A model generated the notes under the pieces. It did no database searches. It was not told the origin of the DNA and was given only the letters and a program-made list of their open reading frames with translations. The position numbers were made by a program, and so were the translations under genes. From Malonomonas rubra DSM 5091 (GTDB taxonomy: Bacteria > Desulfobacterota > Desulfuromonadia > Desulfuromonadales > Geopsychrobacteraceae), in assembly GCF_900142125.1 (NCBI RefSeq), contig NZ_FQZT01000019.1:1-39446 (forward strand): a stretch of DNA of 39,446 bases, written 5' to 3'. This document shows, piece after piece, positions 20,125-27,394 of the stretch. Each line of letters begins with the position of its first letter. Within the stretch, counting starts at the first letter, position 1.

Positions 20125-21122
20125 GGACGGGTGATGGAACGTGCCATAAGCAAGGCGATCAGTACGCCGGTCAGGCTGACCAGCAACAGGATGCTTGCGG
20201 TGGTTTTTTTCAGAAGGTGGATTGTCGACAGAGCTTCTGAAGTGTCGATTTTCGCGACCAGCCCGAGATCGAGGTCGGGCAGGTGACGCCAAACCGCGAT
20301 CAGCTCTGTGCCGAGGTAGTTGTGAGATAGTCCTGCGCCGTTTTCACCGCTGACCGCTTTCTGCATCGGAGGGATTGGCGGGCTGTCGCTGAAGGGGACG
20401 ACCTTTTTGGCTTTTTCCCCCGCTTCTCCCTGCATCGGGGTGATCAGGTGGACGAACTTGTCTTCGCCATGCTTGATGCCGAGCACCGTTTTTCCTGTTT
20501 TCCCCAGACCGGTGTTGTCGAGAAAGATCGCGCTGGCTTTTTGTAGGTCCATTTCAAAGAGCATCAGGCCGACCGCTTGCTCCTGCTGGCGGATGGCTCC
20601 AGCAACCAGAACCCCTTCCCGGTTCTGCTCTTCCGGGGAGAAATAGAAGCGGATCAGTGGGTCCCCCTGGCGGATTCGCTCAAAGAGGGACTGCTCTATG
20701 TGACTGAATACGTTGCTAACATGATTCGGTGCATGCTGGCTGTCACTCTGGTAAACAACCCGCCCCTCCAGGTCGGTCAAAACAATCAAATTATGGTTGA
20801 GATGTTGCGATTGGAAAATTTTATCCAGCTTGCTGGTTGCGGCCTGGTAGCCCGCATGGTCAGGCTGCTTTATGTGGTTGATCAGGATTGTCAGTTGCTC
20901 CGCCAGCAACTCTGCCCGGGCGACAGTGCTGAACTCATGGAGGCTGCGACTGACGAAATCCTCAATCGATTTCAGCTTGATTTCAGAGATCGCTTCGAGT
21001 GAGGCGATGCGGTTGGCGATCAACGATTGCTCAGCAGAATGGAATACCAGCAAACCGACCATTAGGGACGGGCAGACGATAAACATCAGCAGTGCAAAAA
21101 GAAATTTTTTTCTGATCGACAT
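20109..21122 (-). CDS. Cache sensor module, N-terminal part of the same frame-shifted GGDEF-EAL gene
   Basis: This part encodes 337 residues. TM1 is near 8-27, and a Cache-like periplasmic domain covers about 30-300 (LTDLEGRVVYQSD, GVLVAGAIR, GLGKTGKTVLGI). TM2 (about 308-326) leads to ARSITRPI, the usual first residues of a HAMP domain. The frame then ends after three more residues (LRR). The expected continuation, [14 protein letters not shown], lies directly downstream in another frame. As it stands the product is a membrane sensor without any output. A deletion with a frame change near 20121-20126 is the simplest explanation. Confidence 0.8.
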   Translation of the reverse strand: MSIRKKFLFALLMFIVCPSLMVGLLVFHSAEQSLIANRIASLEAISEIKLKSIEDFVSRSLHEFSTVARAELLAEQLTILINHIKQPDHAGYQAATSKLDKIFQSQHLNHNLIVLTDLEGRVVYQSDSQHAPNHVSNVFSHIEQSLFERIRQGDPLIRFYFSPEEQNREGVLVAGAIRQQEQAVGLMLFEMDLQKASAIFLDNTGLGKTGKTVLGIKHGEDKFVHLITPMQGEAGEKAKKVVPFSDSPPIPPMQKAVSGENGAGLSHNYLGTELIAVWRHLPDLDLGLVAKIDTSEALSTIHLLKKTTASILLLVSLTGVLIALLMARSITRPILRR

Positions 21123-21373
21123 GCAGAGCCTTCGAGGAGGGTGTATGTGAGAGTGTTAACTTTCTGATTTTGCCTGCTTTATGAGAAGAAGTCAACTTTA
21201 TGTGGATACTTTTGACTCAATAGTGCTTTTCTAAATATAAAATAGCTAAAAAGAGCAAAATTAAGCATAATTAAATATAGATAGCCAATAGTGGCTATAC
21301 TTATATTTTGTTAACTTTTCTTACGCCTTTTAACGTATTAAATTATCTTTTTATGTAAAATTATATAAAACTA
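21123..21373 (+). other. AT-rich intergenic region
   Basis: These 250 bases are far richer in A and T than their surroundings, especially 21180-21373, and contain no convincing gene. They hold a short perfect hairpin (ATAGCCA at 21281-21287, TGGCTAT at 21292-21298, 4-base loop). They lie between the 5' end of the Cache gene and the 3' end of aroK, so they should contain the promoter of the former. Confidence 0.6.
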
Positions 21374-21874
21374 TCATAGCAGGCTGATAATTGCTTTCGC
21401 GACCTGTTCCGGAGTGCGGTTGTCGGTGTCTATCTCGTGGTGGGCTGCTGCGCGGTACAGAGGTGTGCGTCGCTGCAAAACTTCCGCGACTTCTTCAGTG
21501 AAGGTTTTCCCCTCGACCAGAGCTGGCCGCTGGGTGCCATCCTTGATGCGGGCGACAATGCTTTCGACGGATGCGCGCAGCCAGAAAACGTTGCCATTCT
21601 GCTGCAGAATTTCTGTGTTTTCAGTGCGCTCGATGATCCCGCCGCCACAGTCGATAATCAGCTGGTCATGCCCAGCCAGTTTGCGTGCTTCTTCCGTTTC
21701 CATCTCGCGGAACCTGTCCCAGCCGAATTTCTCGACAATCTGCGGAATCGGCATGCCGGCAGTTTTGACGATCTCTTCATCCATGCTGACGACCTTTCGG
21801 CCGAATTTTTTTCCCAGCAGCTGGCCGACATGGCTTTTACCAGTACCGCGATAACCGATCAGAACGATATTCAT
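21374..21874 (-). CDS. aroK: Shikimate kinase
   Basis: This 166-residue protein has the normal shikimate kinase length. It phosphorylates shikimate with ATP in the pathway to chorismate and the aromatic amino acids. The Walker A motif GYRGTGKSH is at 7-15, the substrate/Mg region is SMDEEI, and the shikimate-binding IIDCGGGII segment and the lid with an RPAL arginine are present. The ATG overlaps the aroE stop codon in an ATGA arrangement, so the two are translationally coupled. No clear terminator was noted in the AT-rich DNA downstream. Confidence 0.95.
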   Translation of the reverse strand: MNIVLIGYRGTGKSHVGQLLGKKFGRKVVSMDEEIVKTAGMPIPQIVEKFGWDRFREMETEEARKLAGHDQLIIDCGGGIIERTENTEILQQNGNVFWLRASVESIVARIKDGTQRPALVEGKTFTEEVAEVLQRRTPLYRAAAHHEIDTDNRTPEQVAKAIISLL

Positions 21875-22740
21875 ACGCCCAGCTCCTTGAGGACGACATT
21901 GCGCATCACCTCGGTCGGGGCGTCGATGCCGGTAAATTGTTCGAATTGCAGGATCGCCTGGTTGATGAACATCTCGACGCCGGAGATAGTGATGCAACCG
22001 GCCGCTTTGGCTTCTTGCAGCAGGCGGGTTTCCAGCGGGTTGTAGACCACGTCAAAAACAACTTGTCCGGCGCGGAACAGCTCAGCCGGAACCAGGGTGC
22101 CATTCTCTTTCGGGTGCATGCCGACCGGAGTACACTGGATGATGATATCGCTCTTTGCCATTGCCGCACCGATGGAGCTTTCCGTCATCACGGCAGAGCT
22201 GATCTGCTTGTCGGTTTTCTGTTGCAGATCACTGGTTAACCCCTGCAGAAACTCTTTATCGATATCGAGCATTACCAGCTCCGCCAGCTCGCTGCGGTTG
22301 GCCAGGGTGAAGGCGATAGCGCGCGAAGCCCCACCACAGCCAAGCATCAGCACTGTTTTGTCTGTCAGGTCGACTCCGGCATCGGTCAGAGCTTTGAGTG
22401 CGCCCGGGCCGTCGGTGCCGAGCCCTCTGAGCTTGCCGTTGTCACAGATGACGGTGTTGATCGAGCCGATGGCGCGATCGGTTTCGCTGATTTCATCGAC
22501 ATGTTGCATGACTTCGATTTTATGCGGGATGGTCACACTCATACCGCGGAAGTTGCCCAGCGCCCGCATCCCGGTCAGGGCACCGGCGACATCTTCAACC
22601 TGGCAGGCAACATAGACGAAGTCCTGCCCGGTTGCGGCAAAGGCGGCGTTGTGGATTGCCGGTGACATGCTGTGGCCGACCGGGTTGCCGATCAGGGCAC
22701 AGAATTGAGTTTTCGGGCTGATGGAACTTTTGTCCTTCAT
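21871..22740 (-). CDS. aroE: Shikimate dehydrogenase (NADP+)
   Basis: This 289-residue enzyme reduces 3-dehydroshikimate to shikimate. The shikimate-binding N-domain holds IGNPVGHSMSPAIHNAAF and VTIPHK, where Lys is catalytic. NTVICDNGKLRGLGTD continues the substrate site. The nucleotide-binding loop is GCGGASRAIAF. The C-terminal helix GVEMFINQAILQFE is also conserved. GGAGG precedes the ATG by about 7 bases. It forms an overlapping operon with aroK, which performs the next step of the pathway. Confidence 0.96.
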   Translation of the reverse strand: MKDKSSISPKTQFCALIGNPVGHSMSPAIHNAAFAATGQDFVYVACQVEDVAGALTGMRALGNFRGMSVTIPHKIEVMQHVDEISETDRAIGSINTVICDNGKLRGLGTDGPGALKALTDAGVDLTDKTVLMLGCGGASRAIAFTLANRSELAELVMLDIDKEFLQGLTSDLQQKTDKQISSAVMTESSIGAAMAKSDIIIQCTPVGMHPKENGTLVPAELFRAGQVVFDVVYNPLETRLLQEAKAAGCITISGVEMFINQAILQFEQFTGIDAPTEVMRNVVLKELGV

Positions 22741-22981
22741 GGCTAAACCTCCGGAATTACGCGATGAAATTTGAGAGTCGCTATCCTAACCCAGAGCTGC
22801 GGTCAGCGAAACCGGAAAATTTTCCTGTTTGAGCCTTGAGTAAAAAGGGGGGATTCAGGAGTGATCGAGCTGTTTCTGACAGCCTGCAAAAAAACGTTCA
22901 ACAGGCTTCTTTCTCGCTTGCAAAGAGGATAAAACAGGTTCAAATTAGCGTGATCAGCAGACCCTTTCGTGGAGGGGGATT

Positions 22982-23488
22982 ATGAGCAGAGAAAAAGTTT
23001 CAGGACTGGTTGAAATCCGTGAGATGACGATCGACGATCTCGCAGGTGTGTTCCATCTCGGGGAGCAGCTTTTTACCTCGGATTTTTCTCCCAGCATGTA
23101 TCGCACCTGGGATGAGTACGAAGTCACGACCCTGTTCAACTCCGACAGCCAACTCTGCCTTGTGGCCGAGCTGGATGATGACCTGGTCGGCTTTGCCCTC
23201 GGCACCACGGTGGAAAAGCAGAACTCGGCCTGGAAATACGGTTACCTGGTCTGGATCGGCGTTAAACCCGGATTGCAGAAAGGCGGTGCAGGTCACAAAC
23301 TGTTTGCCGAGATCCGTCACCGGATGGAGGGGCAGGGAGTGCGGATGATCGTTATCGACACCGATGCCGAAAACGAGGCGGGGATCAACTTTTTCAAAAA
23401 ACAGGGGTTCGGCAATATACAAAAGCATGTTTACATGACCCTCAACCTGGCCAAACAGCGCCGTCGCCGGAAAGCGAAAAATGGCTGA
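22982..23488 (+). CDS. GNAT-family N-acetyltransferase (RimI-like)
   Basis: The product has 168 residues with a standard GNAT fold: an N-terminal acceptor region (VEIREMTIDDLAGVFHLGEQ), a central strand (LVGFALGTTV), and an acetyl-CoA-binding segment near GVKPGLQKGGAGHKLFAEI. The typical end is AGINFFKKQGF. The loop reads QKGGAG, close to the usual Q/RxxGxG/A. The acceptor is unknown; N-terminal amines of proteins or small amines are possible. GGAGGGGGA precedes the ATG. It overlaps the M20 peptidase gene by 8 bases, so the two are co-transcribed. Confidence 0.87.
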   Translation: MSREKVSGLVEIREMTIDDLAGVFHLGEQLFTSDFSPSMYRTWDEYEVTTLFNSDSQLCLVAELDDDLVGFALGTTVEKQNSAWKYGYLVWIGVKPGLQKGGAGHKLFAEIRHRMEGQGVRMIVIDTDAENEAGINFFKKQGFGNIQKHVYMTLNLAKQRRRRKAKNG

Positions 23489-24614
23489 GCGACTGGAACA
23501 GGTGTGGGCGGCGATCGATCCGCAACGGCTCAAGCAGACTCTGCTGGAAATGATCGATATTTATTCCCCCTCTGGCAAAGAAGAGGATATCCAGCTTTAC
23601 CTCGAAGGAGTGCTTGCGCAGGCCGGTATCCACGTGGTGCGGCAGGAGGTGGAAGAGGAGCGTTACAACCTGCTGGCGACCATGGGTCCGGAGCAACCAC
23701 CGCTCTGTTTTGTCGGTCATGTTGATACCGTGGCTGCCTGGGATATCGACGACTACGCTGCGAAAGATGAATGGGGCGTTGTCCGTGGCCTCGGCAGCGC
23801 CGACATGAAGGGGGGCTGCGCGGCAATGGTCGAGGCTTGGCTGGCTCTGGCGACACTGCCGGAAGACCGGCGCCCGAATATCGGTCTGCTGCTCTGTGTC
23901 GGTGAAGAGGAAAACGGCGACGGGAGCACACGTTTTCTCGAAGAACAGCAGCCGGAGTGGGTGGTGATCGGCGAGCCGACCTCGATGCAGCCGGCTTTCA
24001 GTCATTACGGCTACCTGGAGATGGAGCTGCAGACACGTGGACGGCGCACGCACTCATCGCTGCCGGAACTGGGGCACAACGCCATCGAGTCGATGTTGCG
24101 GGTGTTGCTGGAGCTTGATCGCTCGGCGATTTTCAAGCGCCAGCCGGGCAAGCTGGTCTATTCGATCCGCGAGATGAGTTCGTCGCGTGCCGGCTTTGTT
24201 GTGCCTGACAGCTGCGAAGCGATGATCGACTTGCACCTGGCCCCGGATGTCCGTCCGGCCGAGGTGCGTAGCGAACTTGAGGTGATCCTCGAAAAAGCCA
24301 GGCAGCGGATTGATGAGCTCGACCTCGAAGTTTCTTTTGCTTACGAGGCGGATGGCTATCAACTGGAGCAGAGTGGCTGGTTGCTGGAGATCTTCGAGGA
24401 GGTCTACCCGCGCCTCAATTTGCCTCTGACGCTGCTGCCGTTCCGTTCGCATTCGGATGGCAACCTTTTCTACCAGGCCGGCTGTAAGCCTCTGGTGCTG
24501 GGACCCGGCTCGCTGGAGACGGCCCACACCGCCGAGGAGCAGACCAGTCTCGCCGAGGTTGAAGCTGCGGCGCGTATTTACTGTGCCATCGCCCTCGGTT
24601 TGCCCACCTCCTGA
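23481..24614 (+). CDS. M20-family metallopeptidase (ArgE/DapE/ACY1-like)
   Basis: This 377-residue zinc hydrolase has the complete M20 set: FVGHVDTV (metal-binding His and adjacent Asp), GSADMKGG (bridging Asp), CVGEEENGDGS (catalytic Glu pair) and IGEPTSM (metal ligand). The dimerisation-domain His is in RRTHSSLPELGHNA, and a C-terminal metal His is in ETAHTAEEQ. Such enzymes remove N-acyl or N-terminal groups from amino acids or peptides. The exact substrate (acetylornithine, succinyl-diaminopimelate or a peptide) cannot be told. The preceding overlapping acetyltransferase could act on related molecules, which is an inference from position. Confidence 0.9.
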   Translation: MAERLEQVWAAIDPQRLKQTLLEMIDIYSPSGKEEDIQLYLEGVLAQAGIHVVRQEVEEERYNLLATMGPEQPPLCFVGHVDTVAAWDIDDYAAKDEWGVVRGLGSADMKGGCAAMVEAWLALATLPEDRRPNIGLLLCVGEEENGDGSTRFLEEQQPEWVVIGEPTSMQPAFSHYGYLEMELQTRGRRTHSSLPELGHNAIESMLRVLLELDRSAIFKRQPGKLVYSIREMSSSRAGFVVPDSCEAMIDLHLAPDVRPAEVRSELEVILEKARQRIDELDLEVSFAYEADGYQLEQSGWLLEIFEEVYPRLNLPLTLLPFRSHSDGNLFYQAGCKPLVLGPGSLETAHTAEEQTSLAEVEAAARIYCAIALGLPTS

Positions 24615-24645
24615 TTTTCCTTTATGATCAGCGCGGGCCTGTTTT

Positions 24646-24670
24646 AAGGACCGCGCTTCGGTCCTTTTAT
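24646..24670 (+). terminator. Rho-independent terminator after the M20 peptidase gene
   Basis: AAGGACCG pairs with CGGTCCTT around a 5-base loop, followed by a short T-run. It separates the GNAT-M20 unit from mgtE. Confidence 0.8.
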
Positions 24671-24740
24671 CCTGCCCTCTGCCGAATGAATTTCGTTGCT
24701 ACACTGATTTCCGTGGGCAGCTTTTGAAAGGATTGTGACA

Positions 24741-26147
24741 ATGGAACAGCCGAAGCTGGAAGATCCGAAGCTGGACTTCACTGAGCAGGAGAAAACCGAG
24801 CTGACAAAACCCTGGCAGGAACTCTCCAGCCTGATGGAGGAGGGCAGCAGCGAACAGCTGCAGGAGTTTCTCGCCGGCATCTCACCGTCCGATACCGCCC
24901 TGGCTATTTCGCGCCTGAAGGCGGAAGAGCAGAACCGCCTGGTGACGCTACTCGGCCCGGAGGACGCGGCCGAGATGCTCGAAGATATCTCGGAAGTTCA
25001 GGCCGCTGACATTATCGAGGAGCTGCCACCAGAGCAGGCCGCGGCCATCCTTGAGGAGCTGGACAGCGATCACGTCGTTGACCTGCTCGGTGAGATGGAT
25101 GAGGAGGATGCCGACGCCATCATCGAGCAGATGGCGCCGGAAGATGCCGAGGAGGCGCGCCAGTTTCTAAAGTATGCGCCCGACACCGCCGGTGGCCTGA
25201 TGATCTCCGAGTATCTCGATTTTCGCAGTAGCCAGTCGGTCAAGGATGTGCTCGACGATTTTCAGAATAACCGTGAAGAGTACGCGTATTACGATGTTCA
25301 GTACCTCTACATAACGGACGAGCAGGGACGGCTCGAAGGGGTGCTGCGAATGCGTGATCTGCTGTTTCCGAAGCGCAGCACAGCGCTCGGCGACTTGATG
25401 ATCGCCAACCCGTTCAAAATCAACGTCGACGCCAGCCTCGAGGAATTGGAGAATTTTTTCGAGGACCACGACCTGTTCGGCGTGCCGGTGGTCGATGGCG
25501 AGGGCAGGATGCTCGGCGTGGTCATGCCGGAGGCGGTCGAGAGCGCCGGGCAGGAGCGCAGCGTCAAGCAGTTCCTCGGTTTTTCCGGGATCATCGGTGG
25601 CGAGGAGTTTCGCTCTATGCCGCTGCTCTCGCGTTGTGGTCGGCGGCTCTCCTGGCTGTCGCTCAATATTGTCCTCAATATCGCTGCTGCCAGTGTCATT
25701 GCCCTTTATACCGATACCTTGGCAGCAGCGATCGCCTTGGCGGTGTTTTTGCCGATGGTCAGCGACATGAGCGGTTGCTCCGGCAATCAGGCGGTGGCAG
25801 TCAGCATGCGCGAACTCTCCCTCGGTCTGGTGCGGCCGGCGGAACTGTTCTGGGTGCTTGGCAAAGAGGCCGCGCTCGGGCTAATCAACGGCCTGGCGCT
25901 GGGGCTGATCCTTGGCGGTGTCGCTTTCCTTTGGAAGGGGAACATGTTTCTCGGCCTGGTGGTCGGCGGTGCGCTGGCGCTTAACACCTTGGTGGCGGTG
26001 TCGATGGGTGGCCTGATTCCGTTGGTTCTAAAACGGCTGAAGCTCGACCCGGCGCTGGTCTCCAGTCCGCTGCTGACGACGGTGACCGATATGTGCGGCT
26101 TCTTTTTCGTTCTAAGCTTCGCTTCACTGGTGCTGGACAAGATATGA
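24741..26147 (+). CDS. mgtE: Magnesium transporter MgtE
   Basis: The product has 468 residues. An acidic N domain of MgtE repeats (AAEMLEDISEVQAADIIEEL and similar) covers about 30-160. Two CBS domains follow at about 165-285 (ADEQGRLEG-type turns, GVPVVDGEGRMLGVV). Five membrane helices follow from about 310, with the pore signature FLPMVSDMSGCSGNQAVAVS. MgtE is a Mg2+ channel gated by Mg2+ bound between the N and CBS domains. The ATG at 24741 follows AAAGGA at 8 bases and is preferred over a GTG six bases earlier. The stop overlaps the ATG of the flavoprotein gene. Confidence 0.95.
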   Translation: MEQPKLEDPKLDFTEQEKTELTKPWQELSSLMEEGSSEQLQEFLAGISPSDTALAISRLKAEEQNRLVTLLGPEDAAEMLEDISEVQAADIIEELPPEQAAAILEELDSDHVVDLLGEMDEEDADAIIEQMAPEDAEEARQFLKYAPDTAGGLMISEYLDFRSSQSVKDVLDDFQNNREEYAYYDVQYLYITDEQGRLEGVLRMRDLLFPKRSTALGDLMIANPFKINVDASLEELENFFEDHDLFGVPVVDGEGRMLGVVMPEAVESAGQERSVKQFLGFSGIIGGEEFRSMPLLSRCGRRLSWLSLNIVLNIAAASVIALYTDTLAAAIALAVFLPMVSDMSGCSGNQAVAVSMRELSLGLVRPAELFWVLGKEAALGLINGLALGLILGGVAFLWKGNMFLGLVVGGALALNTLVAVSMGGLIPLVLKRLKLDPALVSSPLLTTVTDMCGFFFVLSFASLVLDKI

Positions 26148-27394
26148 AATACGACCTGATTGTCATCGGCGGCGGCCCGGCGGGGATGTTCGCTGCGGGT
26201 TTTGCCGCTTTGAACGGTGCGCAGGTGCTGTTGCTGGAGAAGAACCGGCGCTGCGGTGCCAAGGTGCTGATTACCGGTAAGGGGCGCTGCAACATCACCA
26301 ACAGCGAAAATGAGCCGCTGCGCTTTGTCGAACATTTCGGCCGGCAGGGCAAGGCGCTGCTGACGGCTCTTTATGCCTTCAGCGTGGAAGACACGATCGA
26401 CTTTTTCGAACAGCGCGGCCTGAAACTGCAGATCGAGCGGGGCGGACGGGTTTTCCCGGCCGGGGGAGGGGCAGTCGAGGTGCAGAAGCTGCTGCAGCGA
26501 TTTGTCGTCGATTCCGGTGTCGAGCTGCTTTGCGACTGCGAGGTCAAAGGGTTTGTCACGACCGGGCAGCAGATCGATGCGGTGCAGACCGATCGCGGCG
26601 ATTTTGTTGCCGCTCAATATCTGATCGCGACCGGTGGGCTCTCTTATCCGGAGACTGGCTGCACCGGCGATGGCTACGATTGGGCCCAGCAGTTCGGCCA
26701 TAAACTGGTTGAACCGCAGGCAGCGTTGATGCCTTTGACCCTGGCGGAAGACTGGACCGGCGACTGCTGCGATCTCAACCTGAAAAATGTGAAATTGACG
26801 GCCAAACGTGAAGGCAGGTCGATTGCAGAGCGTTTTGGCGAAGCTTTTTTTACCCGCAACGGTATCGGTGGACCGATCGTCCTCGATATGAGTCCCGAAG
26901 TGCGTGACGCGTTGAAAAAAGGTGCCGTGACCCTGCATCTCGACCTGAAACCAGCGGTTGAAAACGAGCTGTTCGATAAGCGGCTGCAGCGCGAGTTTGC
27001 CGAACTGAGCAATAAGGACTTTCGCAACTCTCTGGGGAAGCTTTTGCCGAAGAGCATGATTCCACTCTTCATCGAACTTTCAGAGATTGATCCGTACAAG
27101 AAGTGTCATTCGATCACCAGGGGTGAACGGAAAAAGCTGCTTGATCTGTTCAAAGACTTAACGTTGCATGTGACCGGTCATGAGGGGATGAAAAAGGCGA
27201 TCGTCACTTCTGGTGGGGTTTCGCTGAAAGATATCGACATGCGGACGATGCGTTCGAAGAAGGTGGACAATCTTTACTTTGCCGGCGAGGTGATTGATCT
27301 GGACGGGCCGACCGGTGGCTTCAATCTGCAGGTCTGCTGGTCGACCGGCTATCTGGCCGGAGTCAGCGCTGCGGCGGCTGCAATGGAAGCTTGA
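26144..27394 (+). CDS. HI0933/YhiN-family FAD-dependent oxidoreductase
   Basis: The product has 416 residues. The FAD-binding dinucleotide motif IVIGGGPAGMFAAG is at the N-terminus. LLLEKNRRCGAKVLITGKGRCNITN is diagnostic for the HI0933/BaiN family. YLIATGGLSYPETGCTGDGY and the C-terminal GEVIDLDGPTGGFNLQVCWSTG also fit. Family members are flavoproteins of mostly unknown substrate; some act on bile-acid intermediates, which is not expected here. The ATG overlaps the mgtE stop (ATGA), so it is translationally coupled. Its last 32 bases overlap the end of the convergent histidine kinase gene. Confidence 0.92.
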   Translation: MKYDLIVIGGGPAGMFAAGFAALNGAQVLLLEKNRRCGAKVLITGKGRCNITNSENEPLRFVEHFGRQGKALLTALYAFSVEDTIDFFEQRGLKLQIERGGRVFPAGGGAVEVQKLLQRFVVDSGVELLCDCEVKGFVTTGQQIDAVQTDRGDFVAAQYLIATGGLSYPETGCTGDGYDWAQQFGHKLVEPQAALMPLTLAEDWTGDCCDLNLKNVKLTAKREGRSIAERFGEAFFTRNGIGGPIVLDMSPEVRDALKKGAVTLHLDLKPAVENELFDKRLQREFAELSNKDFRNSLGKLLPKSMIPLFIELSEIDPYKKCHSITRGERKKLLDLFKDLTLHVTGHEGMKKAIVTSGGVSLKDIDMRTMRSKKVDNLYFAGEVIDLDGPTGGFNLQVCWSTGYLAGVSAAAAAMEA

